Part shown: piece by piece, positions 7,860-15,171 of the stretch
How positions within the stretch are numbered: the first letter of the stretch is position 1
Layout: every line of letters begins with the position of its first letter
Assembly (NCBI GenBank): GCA_046153695.1
Contig: JBJXEZ010000116.1
Location: 1-15,900 of the forward strand
Direction of reading: 5' to 3'
DNA length: 15,900 bases
Source: M3007 sp046153695
Lineage (GTDB): Bacteria; Bacteroidota; Bacteroidia; Chitinophagales; Saprospiraceae
The notes under the pieces: model-generated
Told to the model about the DNA's origin: nothing
The model's database searches: none
What the model saw: only the letters and a program-made list of their open reading frames with translations
Translations under genes and position numbers: made by a program

Positions 7860-9731
7860 CTATAACCGCCCCAGGGTTTTTTCTACAAACGTCGTCAGCG
7901 CCGCGCCGCGCAGCATACCCTGCTGCAGCAATGCTACATCGTACAGGTACCGGGCGAGGGCCGACTGGTCAGCTGCGTCAGTGGTTTTAACCAACTTATC
8001 GGCCACCAGCGGGTGGTTGGTGTTCACAACCACGTTGTACGAATCCAGGAAATCACCGCCAGCGCCCATGCCGTGCAGGCCTTGCATTTCCTTCATACGG
8101 CGCAAAAACTCGGGCCGGGTGATGGTCACAGGAGCGTCGGAGGGGGCCAGTGGGGCACATTCCACGTGCCCGCCAGCTGATTGCTCGCCCACCGTATTTT
8201 CAAAAACGCTCTTCACTTTTTCGATTTCCTGATCGCTCAAAACGGACGTTTTTTCTTCCTCTTTTTGGACCAGTTTGTCCAACGTATCCGAATCAATGCG
8301 GACGAACAGGAGGCCGAGGTCAGTCCTATACTCGATGTGCTGCATCCAGTGGTTATCGAGCACAGTGTCCATTTTCAGAACGTCGTAGCCGCGGTTGTTG
8401 GCAGCTTTCACGAGAGCATCGTGCCCCTCCGGGTCCTGGGCGTAGATGCAGACGATTTTCTGGTGCTTGTCGGTTTGGTTGGCTTTGATTTTCTCCGTGT
8501 AATCGCGCAACAGAGAGAACTCGCCTGCGGTGTTTTCCAAAAGGGCAAAGTGCATGGCCCTTTCCTGGAATTTTTGGTCGGAGACCATGCCATACTTCAC
8601 GAATACGCCGAGGTCGCGCCATTTTTGTTCGAATGCTTTGCGGTCGGTCTTGAACAGATCGTGTAGTTTGTCGCCAACTTTTTTGGCGATGTACTCGCTG
8701 ATTTTCTTGACGTTGGTATCGCTTTGCAGGTAGGAGCGCGACACGTTGAGCGGGATATCGGGCGAATCCATGACACCGTGCAGGAGCAGGAGCCATTCGG
8801 GTACGATCTCGCGCACGTCGTCGGTCACGAACACCTGATTGCAATACAGGTGGATCTTGTTGCGCTGTACCTCCACGCCGTTGCCGAGTTTAGGGAAATA
8901 CAAAACGCCGGTGAGGTTAAACGGGTAGTCAATGTTGAGGTGAATCCAGAACATCGGCTCGGCGGCCATGGGGTAAAGTGTGCGGTAAAAAGCAAGGTAG
9001 TCCTCGTCTTTGAGCTCGGTTGGGTTCTTTTTCCAGATCGGGCGAGTTTCATTGACAATGTTGGGCACCTCATATTTTTCCTCTTTGGCATCGTCGCCCT
9101 CGCCCACAGTTTGGTATTCGGTACGCATGCCGAACTGAATGGGTGCAGGAAGGAACTTGCAGTATTTTTCGAGCAGGTCGTCGAGGCGGTTTTTTTCGAG
9201 AAAGGCCGCATTCTCCTCGTTGATGTACAGCACAATGTCGGTGCCGCGTTCGGCCTTTTCCACGCTTTCGATGGTGAACTCTGGGGACCCTTCACAGGTC
9301 CAGCGAACGCCTTCGGCATCGGGTTGCCAGGAGCGGGTTACGACTTCCACTTTATCTGCCACCATGAATGCCGAGTAGAACCCGAGGCCGAAATGGCCAA
9401 TGATACTGCTGTTGTCGTACTTTTCAAGGAAATCAGCGGCGCTGCTGAACGCGATCTGGTTGAGGTATTTCTGCACCTCCTCTTCTGTCATGCCGATACC
9501 GCGGTCGCGCACGATGATGCGTTTGTTGTCCGGTTCTAGGATGACCTCAATGGTCGTATCGCCAATTTCGCCTTTTACCTCGCCGCGCTGGGCCAGTATC
9601 TGGAGTTTGGTGGTGGCATCCACGGCATTCGACACAAGTTCCCGAAGGAAAATCTCGTGGTCGGAGTACAGGAATTTTTTAATGATGGGGAAAATATTCT
9701 CGGTCTGGACGGAAATGGTACCTTTTTGCAT
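7860..9731 (-). CDS. htpG: Molecular chaperone HtpG (bacterial Hsp90)
   Basis: This 623-residue cytosolic ATP-dependent chaperone has the usual HtpG length. The N-terminal GHKL ATPase domain shows the catalytic glutamate and nucleotide-binding asparagine in LRELVSNAVDA (E31, N35), DRGIGMT (D76) and GHFGLGFYSAFMV (from residue 112). The middle domain includes IPLNVSRSYLQ, containing the client/ATP-sensing arginine. A C-terminal dimerisation domain follows, without the MEEVD tail of eukaryotic Hsp90. The variant SNAVDA in place of SNASDA is usual in Bacteroidota. It starts at ATG 9731 (MQKGTISVQTENIF), the family's normal start. It is probably a single-gene transcript: it converges with the barrel gene, and no clear TAnnTTTG box is found upstream, so expression may depend on another sigma factor or a weaker promoter. 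Confidence 0.97.
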   Translation of the reverse strand: MQKGTISVQTENIFPIIKKFLYSDHEIFLRELVSNAVDATTKLQILAQRGEVKGEIGDTTIEVILEPDNKRIIVRDRGIGMTEEEVQKYLNQIAFSSAADFLEKYDNSSIIGHFGLGFYSAFMVADKVEVVTRSWQPDAEGVRWTCEGSPEFTIESVEKAERGTDIVLYINEENAAFLEKNRLDDLLEKYCKFLPAPIQFGMRTEYQTVGEGDDAKEEKYEVPNIVNETRPIWKKNPTELKDEDYLAFYRTLYPMAAEPMFWIHLNIDYPFNLTGVLYFPKLGNGVEVQRNKIHLYCNQVFVTDDVREIVPEWLLLLHGVMDSPDIPLNVSRSYLQSDTNVKKISEYIAKKVGDKLHDLFKTDRKAFEQKWRDLGVFVKYGMVSDQKFQERAMHFALLENTAGEFSLLRDYTEKIKANQTDKHQKIVCIYAQDPEGHDALVKAANNRGYDVLKMDTVLDNHWMQHIEYRTDLGLLFVRIDSDTLDKLVQKEEEKTSVLSDQEIEKVKSVFENTVGEQSAGGHVECAPLAPSDAPVTITRPEFLRRMKEMQGLHGMGAGGDFLDSYNVVVNTNHPLVADKLVKTTDAADQSALARYLYDVALLQQGMLRGAALTTFVEKTLGRL

Positions 9732-10108
9732 GGATCACGATGGTTTTGCTTCCAGTCGCACTTCCAAAGCCTGTGCCATCCGTCGCATTGCTGACAAAAT
9801 GGCGTATTCGTTGCCCGGTTTTAGGTAACGATTCGGCTTGTTTGGGTCAGTTGGCCACAACACCTGGTCATGTTGGCACAGTCCTTGCAAAGGTCGAGTA
9901 TCGCCAAGTTGCGGTGGCCGTTCGATAGAGAACGGTTCTGATTTTTAGAATTCGGAAAATATTCCATGAAGAAATTAGGGTCAAATGTGACCTTAAGCCC
10001 GTGGGCGAGGGACCAGTCTGCTGGGGGGTAAGACTGGTCTCCTCTCCACAATTTTTTTAATACCTGATTTTAAGGTGTGAACGTGATAGGGCCGGCTTCC
10101 CGCCGGCC
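9732..10108. other. Hairpin-rich intergenic region between htpG and the phosphatase gene
   Basis: No convincing gene is found here. A 76-codon minus-strand frame (9821-10051) and a 62-codon plus-strand frame (9740-9928) are open but show no family signature or good start context. The region folds well: CCGTTC/GAACGG at 9918-9935; a 9-pair stem with one G-U and a 4-base loop at 9975-9996 (around GGTCA/TGACC); a 9-pair stem GACCAGTCT/AGACTGGTC at 10011-10039, with an 11-base loop containing a run of six G; and the terminator hairpin at 10086-10112. This may be the leader of htpG, a small RNA or a decayed repeat. Confidence 0.5.
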
Positions 10109-10118
10109 CTATTTTTTT
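10086..10118 (+). terminator. Strong GC-rich hairpin with T-tract
   Basis: An 11-pair perfect stem (10086-10096 with 10102-10112, core GGGCCGGC/GCCGGCCC) with a TTCCC loop is followed on the plus strand by a run of seven T (10112-10118). By sequence it is a good rho-independent terminator for rightward transcription. The phosphatase stop codon on the minus strand (10109-10111) lies inside the stem, and a leftward transcript would have no U-tract after the hairpin, so for that gene it probably acts as a 3' stabilising or weak terminator structure. Confidence 0.7.
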
Positions 10119-11233
10119 GCCGTATCCACTGCGGGTATTTGCAACAGCGTGCGCATGTTGAAGTGGATTTGCGTGTTGTCGTACAGGCCACTGAACAGGT
10201 GCGCCCCCGGGCCGTAGGCGAACACAGGGACGAGCGAGGCCGTGTGGTAGTCGGTGGTAAATTTGACTTTGAGTGACTGCCTGTCGGCACCCCGAAGCAG
10301 GGCCATGCCCCCGGTCTCGTGGTCGGCAGTGACGATGACAAGGGTGTTGCCGTCCCGCTCGGCGAAGCGCAAGACCTCGCCGATAGCCTTGTCGAAATCG
10401 AGCATTTCATCCACGGCAAGCGAGTCTTTGTTACCGTGGCAGGCCCAGTCAATCTGAGCGCCTTCAATCATCAGGAAAAAACCTTTTTCACTTCGGCGTG
10501 CCAGAAACTCAGGTGCCAGCCGGGAGGCCAGAGGCAGGTAATCGCGGCCTTTGTCAACGGCTTCCGGTTCTTTAACTGCCGAAAACCACACGAAAGGTCG
10601 TTGAGGATCGAGTACGCATTCACTCAGTTTTTTTTGAAACAAATCGCTCACTTCGTAGCCCTTGTCAGTCAATTCCTGGCTCAGGTTGCGTTTGTCCGTG
10701 CTCCGAGCCATGAAGTAGCGCATACCGCCGCCGATGAGCAAGTCAACGTCCGTTTTCAAAAAATGGGTAGCAATTTCCTCCATGGAGGAGCGGTCTTTTA
10801 CATGCGCGATGAACGCTGCGGGCGTGGCGTGTGTAATGCTGGACGTGCTGACCAGCCCCGTGGCCAACCCGAATGCCTCGGCCTCTTCGAGCAACGACAG
10901 GCAAGGCTTTTTTTGCACGGTCATGCCGATGGCACCGTTGTAGGTTTTGCAGCCGCAGGCAAATGCCGTGGCACCAGCCGCCGAATCGGTAATCAGGTGT
11001 TTGGCCGAATGCGTTTTGATCAGGCCCGTAACGGGAAAGCGCTCCAGATTCAGGCGTTCTTTTTGCGCGTACATGCCCGCTGTGATCTGCGAAATGCCCA
11101 TGCCGTCGCCGATCATCAGGATAATATTTTTGGGCAAATGTTCTTTTTCCGTTTCCGGCGCACCGTTCTCAGCCGTGCGCCCGCCCTGAAATGCCAGCGC
11201 AATGGCCGACAACAGAAATACGAGTTGTTTCAT
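10109..11233 (-). CDS. Alkaline phosphatase, PhoA family (exported)
   Basis: This 374-residue protein has an N-terminal signal peptide (MKQLVFLLSAIALAFQGG). The alkaline phosphatase metal and catalytic sites are in order: IGDGMG (D43), the nucleophile in TDSAAGATAFACG (S84), THATPAAFIAHV (H135, T137), MIEGAQIDW (E257, D262), H266, TADHETGGM (D304, H305) and DYHTASLVPVFAYGPG (H330). These bind two zinc ions and one magnesium, and the enzyme hydrolyses phosphate monoesters in the periplasm. The segment QIDWACHGNKD carries Cys where Gly is usual (WAGH), a small deviation. The stop codon is inside a strong hairpin. A TAnnTTTG box ends only 5 bases before the ATG, which suggests a leaderless or very short-leader mRNA. 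Regulation by phosphate is likely for the family, but I see no Pho box. Confidence 0.93.
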   Translation of the reverse strand: MKQLVFLLSAIALAFQGGRTAENGAPETEKEHLPKNIILMIGDGMGISQITAGMYAQKERLNLERFPVTGLIKTHSAKHLITDSAAGATAFACGCKTYNGAIGMTVQKKPCLSLLEEAEAFGLATGLVSTSSITHATPAAFIAHVKDRSSMEEIATHFLKTDVDLLIGGGMRYFMARSTDKRNLSQELTDKGYEVSDLFQKKLSECVLDPQRPFVWFSAVKEPEAVDKGRDYLPLASRLAPEFLARRSEKGFFLMIEGAQIDWACHGNKDSLAVDEMLDFDKAIGEVLRFAERDGNTLVIVTADHETGGMALLRGADRQSLKVKFTTDYHTASLVPVFAYGPGAHLFSGLYDNTQIHFNMRTLLQIPAVDTAKK

Positions 11234-11238
11234 AAACG

Positions 11239-11246
11239 CAAAGGTA
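11239..11246 (-). promoter_or_regulatory. -7 promoter box for the alkaline phosphatase gene
   Basis: On the minus strand this reads TACCTTTG, an exact TAnnTTTG match, ending 5 bases before the start codon. Transcription would begin at or next to the ATG. No good -33 element is seen at the usual spacing. Confidence 0.5.
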
Positions 11247-11320
11247 AACAGGTTAGGGGGTTACTGGTTGTGAGCCAACCTATTTCAGGACGAGGGCACA
11301 TCTGCTTCGCCCACGTACTC

Positions 11321-11338
11321 TTAGTGGAATACCACTAA
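11321..11338. promoter_or_regulatory. Palindromic operator candidate upstream of the protease operon
   Basis: TTAGTGG-AATA-CCACTAA is a perfect 7-base inverted repeat with a 4-base centre. Its core TAGTGGAATACCACTA (11322-11337) matches 14 of 16 bases of 15859-15874, just after the response-regulator gene. It ends 21 bases before the -7 box at 11359 and is centred near -41 from the expected start of transcription, the usual place for a class II activator and a fitting target for the LuxR-type regulator encoded by the last gene of the operon. Confidence 0.65.
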
Positions 11339-11358
11339 AACCGTTGCAAACAACAAAG

Positions 11359-11366
11359 TACATTTG
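11359..11366 (+). promoter_or_regulatory. -7 promoter box for the protease/two-component operon
   Basis: TACATTTG is an exact TAnnTTTG match, 21 bases before the ATG at 11388. The normal -33 position carries no TTTG; the palindromic operator covers it, consistent with an activator-dependent promoter. Confidence 0.6.
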
Positions 11367-11387
11367 CTGGATAATCTTCTGATAGCT

Positions 11388-12548
11388 ATGGCATCTGTAA
11401 TATTCTCCCAACCTCAACTGGCTGCGATCCAGAGTGTCCTTGATGCGGGCGATAGCATCCAATTCCAATCTTTTTGCAAGGAATACGGTACGCACGCTGC
11501 CTACTCCACCGACATGGGGCGCCTGATAATGGCTGCCGAATTAGAGGCGAATATTCCGGTGGAAAAAGCAGACCCGGGCAATAGCCTCTTTCGAGTTTGC
11601 GGGCAGAAGGATGACATGCGCTGCCAGGTAGGGCATGTATTGTCCAACCTGAGAAGCCGAACCACACAGAGTGGGGTTGACTCAATAATAGGCAAGGCAT
11701 ACACCGCCTTCCGCAGAAATGTGGAATCTACCGTTCTGATCGTGGACAAGAGCTGGCTTGAAATAGGTGAGCCCAATAAAAACGGAAAAATCCGTCTCAA
11801 AAGCATCGAATGCCGTCAGGCACTGGACCTGTCAAAATTCGCCCGCGACGAGGTGCACCGGGACTTGCTCTTATGCGACTCCTATTTTTATGCCAATGAA
11901 CTGATCCCGGACACCGACATTTACGGCTCGGGCTTTTTCATTGACCACGACAAGGTAGTGACAGCGGCCCATGTGCTGGTGGAAGCGTTCAAAAATGGTG
12001 TTTCTCTCGAAAATCTGCTGTTTATCCGGGGTCGTTATGTGTACGATACCGATACATCCACGATAGATGTGATGGAAAACCAGTTGTACCTGTTGGACGA
12101 GCCGGCAATTTTCATCAGCGAGCAGATGCGCAAAGGTGACCAACGGGGCGATATGGCCTGGGTAAAAGCAAAACCCTTTTTTGAGGGCAAAACATACCCG
12201 TTTGAGCAAAATGGGTTTGCCCCCGAATTGGAAAAACCGGGCATGGCGATATATGCACTGGGTCACGGGTTGGGCGTGCCCATGAAACTGTCGTTCGGAG
12301 GCCGGATACAAGACATAACCTACAAAAGCACATCTGCCATGTTCACCTGCGACATGAACATCTTGCCAGGCTGTTCCGGTTCGCCTATTTTCGATGCGGA
12401 CACGCACCGGTTGTTGGGTATCGTCAGCGGGCTGCACGAAATCTACACCAATGTCAAGGTCAAAGGAGGCTGTGTGGAGCTCATCATCAACATGAACGGC
12501 GATTTCAGCGGGGTCGCCACGCACATAGCACCATTTAGTTCACTATAA
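11388..12548 (+). CDS. Trypsin/V8-like serine protease with unrecognised N-terminal region
   Basis: This 386-residue protein has a chymotrypsin-fold protease in its C-terminal half. After GSGFFIDHDKVVTAAHVL (H195) come GDMAWVK (D255) and LPGCSGSPIFD (S330), giving a complete His-Asp-Ser triad, then HRLLGIVSG. GxSGSP resembles V8/Trypsin_2 enzymes more than GDSGGP trypsins. The residue six before the serine is Asn, so classical Arg/Lys specificity is not predicted. There is no PDZ domain, unlike HtrA. Residues 1 to about 150 are mixed helical sequence I do not recognise; they could be an adaptor domain like those in bacterial conflict proteins, but that is a guess. No signal peptide or membrane span is evident, so it is probably cytoplasmic. 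The ATG at 11388 is preferred to a TTG at 11364 that overlaps the -7 box. The next gene follows after 11 bases. Confidence 0.82.
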   Translation: MASVIFSQPQLAAIQSVLDAGDSIQFQSFCKEYGTHAAYSTDMGRLIMAAELEANIPVEKADPGNSLFRVCGQKDDMRCQVGHVLSNLRSRTTQSGVDSIIGKAYTAFRRNVESTVLIVDKSWLEIGEPNKNGKIRLKSIECRQALDLSKFARDEVHRDLLLCDSYFYANELIPDTDIYGSGFFIDHDKVVTAAHVLVEAFKNGVSLENLLFIRGRYVYDTDTSTIDVMENQLYLLDEPAIFISEQMRKGDQRGDMAWVKAKPFFEGKTYPFEQNGFAPELEKPGMAIYALGHGLGVPMKLSFGGRIQDITYKSTSAMFTCDMNILPGCSGSPIFDADTHRLLGIVSGLHEIYTNVKVKGGCVELIINMNGDFSGVATHIAPFSSL

Positions 12549-12559
12549 AAATCCGTGCC

Positions 12560-13213
12560 ATGCCTACTTCGAATATCCCCCTCACATACGCATGCAAATT
12601 GGACGGTACCGTTCATTTGTACATTGCTGTTTATGCGGCCACCAGTACACCTCCGGCCTTCCCTTCGCAGGGTACAATCGCTGACGCAACGATCATCTTC
12701 AATGTGACTGCCGGCAGTGTGGGCGCGATTGCGCACTTCAAGCATTATGCTTTCGGCATCAATTCGTTGACAGACATTGAGGTGCATTGCAGTACCCATG
12801 TCTCAACCATATTAGTGGCCGATTTAGACGAAGTTACCACTCTGCCCACCCAATCCGGCGATCAGGCTCTTGAAGTGCCGTATGGCTACACACAAATCGT
12901 AGATGCCGACCATTTCAAAACCGAATTAGTCATTTTTTCAGCTAGCGCCCAAAAGTACGACTGCACGCATTCCGGCCCGGCAAGTGCCGAGGGCGATACC
13001 GAGTCCGCCATTTTTATCAACTCGAACGCAAGCGCTGTGACGGAGTTTTCGGACAGCCACGAATTCACGGTGCCAAATGTCAGTAATACGACCGGCGCGC
13101 ACGAGGTTTCAGTAGTTGTGGGCAATCCGCCCAGGCGGAAAAGGAGACGGATAAAAAACATAAACCATTCCCCAACCCCATTTCCCAGAAGAAGAAGGAA
13201 TAGAAAACCTTGA
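12560..13213 (+). CDS. Unrecognised protein with Arg-free body and Arg-rich tail
   Basis: I do not recognise this 217-residue protein. Residues 1-188 are rich in Thr, Ser, Ala, Val and acidic residues with a beta-strand pattern (for example VHLYIAVYAATS, ATIIFNVTAG, TELVIFSASAQ). They contain no arginine and only four lysines. Residues 189-217 are very basic and proline-containing, with blocks PPRRKRRR and FPRRRRNRKP, holding ten Arg and three Lys. Eight of those ten Arg codons are AGA/AGG, unlike the CGN-rich genes around it. There is no signal peptide. It lies 11 bases after the protease gene, and its TGA stop overlaps the TTG start of the kinase gene (TTGA), so it is firmly part of the operon. 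It could be a substrate or partner of the protease or a nucleic-acid or membrane binder; none of these is shown. Confidence 0.7.
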   Translation: MPTSNIPLTYACKLDGTVHLYIAVYAATSTPPAFPSQGTIADATIIFNVTAGSVGAIAHFKHYAFGINSLTDIEVHCSTHVSTILVADLDEVTTLPTQSGDQALEVPYGYTQIVDADHFKTELVIFSASAQKYDCTHSGPASAEGDTESAIFINSNASAVTEFSDSHEFTVPNVSNTTGAHEVSVVVGNPPRRKRRRIKNINHSPTPFPRRRRNRKP

Positions 13214-15171
13214 AACCGACCCGTGACTTGCAAACAAAAGCAATATTGATATTGGCATTTGCCTTGCAAACCGAGGCATTATTGTCACAAAGGCCGGATA
13301 CGGCTGCCATCCATGCCCTGTGGCTGCATGCGTATGCCATTCACGAAGATTCTGCTGCGCGAGCGCAGCAATTGTGTTTCGAGGTGTTAAAAAACGCCGA
13401 AAAGGCGAACTACCCTAAAGGCACGGGTGATGCCTACCTTACTTTGGGTGCTATCCACCGAAACAATCGAAATTTCCCCCAGAGTTATGGCTACTTGCGG
13501 CATGCGCTCCATATCCGCCGTACCCTCGGCGACAGCAATCGCGTGGCAGCCGTCTTTGTCAACTTGGGAATCAACTATTTTGAAGAAAATAAATACGACT
13601 CTGCCATTGCGGCGGTGTCGTATGCCATCAAGATCGTAGAGTCGCTCACCAACCCAGAATACGACGTGCTGGGGAGTGAATACCTGCTGTTGTCCAATAT
13701 CCTTGACGAGTATCTGGAACCGGGCGATGCCCTGAAGTATGCACGAAAAAGCCTGGAGGCTTACCAAAAAACCAATCAGCCAGCGTTGATCGGGACAGCT
13801 GCCTATGCCTTGGCCAACAGGCTTCTCGCCATGGGGCGGCGCGACAGTGCCTTGCTTTACTACGATCAAGCGCACACAAGTTTTCGCGCCTCAGCCCAAG
13901 GCTTGGGCTTTTTGCCCAACGTTTTGACAAACAAAGGCATCATACACACCGAGGCTGGTGATTTTGACAAAGCCGAAAAATGCTTTGCAGAAGCCGAAAT
14001 ACTATTGGAACAACAGGGCGACCAAGCCAACTGGATTCACTTTTACATGAACAAAGGCCAACTCCTGCTCGCCCAAGGCAATGTGCTTGAGGCCCTGAGC
14101 CTGCTGAAAAAGGCGCTCCCGGAAGACCCAAGCGAACTGGATTTTCTGGAACAACTCTACCTGTTTGAAGACCTCTCTGATGCTTACGCACAAAAACAGG
14201 TGTTCGACAGCGCCCATTACTACCAAAAGCTGGCGTACGCCGTGCGCGACTCCATCTACAATGAGAACAAACGCAAAGAATTCGTCCGGTTTCAGACGGA
14301 ACGCTACAAACGGGAAACCACCCAGCAAGAACTGATCGCCCAGCAGGAGGCATCGCGGGCACGACTTTTTCTGCTGATTTCGGGTCTGCTGTTTTTGCTG
14401 GGTTCCATCATTGCCTTCGCCTACTATCAGCGGAAAAAAACATTCCGCCTGATACAAAAACAACAAGAACAGCTGCACCGGCAAGAGGTGGACGAACTTA
14501 TCCAAAGCAGCGAGCTTCGCTACCTGAGCGCGGGGCTGGAAGGCCGGGAGACCGAGCGGGAACTAATAGCCCGAGAACTGCACGACCAGCTTGGCAGTAG
14601 CATCGTTACCCTGAGCTGGCAGTACGATGCCATACTGGAAAATACCGCACAGGACTCCGACAATTACGAATCGTTGCTGACGCTGAATAGCTCCCTCAAG
14701 CGGCTGTACCACGATGTCCGCCAACTTGCCCACCAGTTAGGATCCGGGGTACTCGAGCGGGTAGGCCTGATCCCGATCCTGAACGAACTGTGTGAAACAA
14801 TCGAATCGGCAGGCCGAATGGAGGTTGGGTTCTCCCACTACGGTATGGAACATCGCCTCGGTTTTTCATACGAAATCAACATCCTGCGTATCATTCAGGA
14901 ACTGATCAGCAATGTGCTCAAATACGCCAAAGCGAACCAACTTATGATTCAGATCAACCGGATTGACGACACGTTGAACATCATGGTTGAAGACAACGGC
15001 ATCGGCTTTGACCAAAAGGAAGCCCTTCAGCGCTCCGGTGCCGGGTTGAAAAACATAGAGGCCCGACTCCGCAACCTCGGCGGCACCATCCAGTTTGAAA
15101 ACCGACCGCAAGGCGGTACCACCGTCATCATCAATATCCCCATCGCCCAATCTGAGCTATTTTATGAGTAA
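13210..15171 (+). CDS. TPR-containing sensor histidine kinase (HisKA_3/NarX-like)
   Basis: This 653-residue sensor has an N-terminal signal-like segment (AILILAFALQTEALLSQ). About 350 residues of tetratricopeptide repeats follow (for example GDAYLTLGAIHRNNRNFPQSYGYLRHAL) and are probably periplasmic. One transmembrane helix at about 386-407 (LFLLISGLLFLLGSIIAFAYY) leads to a cytoplasmic coiled segment. The HisKA_3 phosphoacceptor is H458 in ARELHDQLGSS, and the HATPase_c domain has its N box at N568 (NVLKYAKA), VEDNGIGFD (D595) and GAGLKNIEARLRNLGG. It would autophosphorylate and pass phosphate to the NarL-type regulator encoded next. The start is TTG at 13210, overlapping the previous stop, with AAGGA at 13195-13199 as a possible ribosome-binding site; TTG at 13228 would also keep the signal segment, and no early in-frame ATG exists. 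It overlaps the regulator gene by 8 bases. Confidence 0.92.
   Translation: MKPTRDLQTKAILILAFALQTEALLSQRPDTAAIHALWLHAYAIHEDSAARAQQLCFEVLKNAEKANYPKGTGDAYLTLGAIHRNNRNFPQSYGYLRHALHIRRTLGDSNRVAAVFVNLGINYFEENKYDSAIAAVSYAIKIVESLTNPEYDVLGSEYLLLSNILDEYLEPGDALKYARKSLEAYQKTNQPALIGTAAYALANRLLAMGRRDSALLYYDQAHTSFRASAQGLGFLPNVLTNKGIIHTEAGDFDKAEKCFAEAEILLEQQGDQANWIHFYMNKGQLLLAQGNVLEALSLLKKALPEDPSELDFLEQLYLFEDLSDAYAQKQVFDSAHYYQKLAYAVRDSIYNENKRKEFVRFQTERYKRETTQQELIAQQEASRARLFLLISGLLFLLGSIIAFAYYQRKKTFRLIQKQQEQLHRQEVDELIQSSELRYLSAGLEGRETERELIARELHDQLGSSIVTLSWQYDAILENTAQDSDNYESLLTLNSSLKRLYHDVRQLAHQLGSGVLERVGLIPILNELCETIESAGRMEVGFSHYGMEHRLGFSYEINILRIIQELISNVLKYAKANQLMIQINRIDDTLNIMVEDNGIGFDQKEALQRSGAGLKNIEARLRNLGGTIQFENRPQGGTTVIINIPIAQSELFYE

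Noticed and set aside
9840..9910. Possible SRP-type RNA because of ACCAGGT on the minus strand
   Set aside because: The conserved GGAAGGAAGCAGC part and the pairing partners are missing.
9821..10051. 76-codon minus-strand open frame with a Cys-rich middle
   Set aside because: It lies over two strong hairpins, has no recognisable domain or clear promoter, and starts in a poor context; more likely chance or a decayed repeat.
10009..10058. Hairpin 10011-10039 with a T-run at 10052-10058 as a terminator
   Set aside because: The T-run begins about ten bases after the stem, too far for an intrinsic terminator; kept only as part of the structured region.
11388..12548. Protease as a classical trypsin or HtrA/DegP
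   Set aside because: There is no signal peptide or PDZ domain, the active-site motif is GCSGSP, and the S1-pocket position is Asn rather than Asp.
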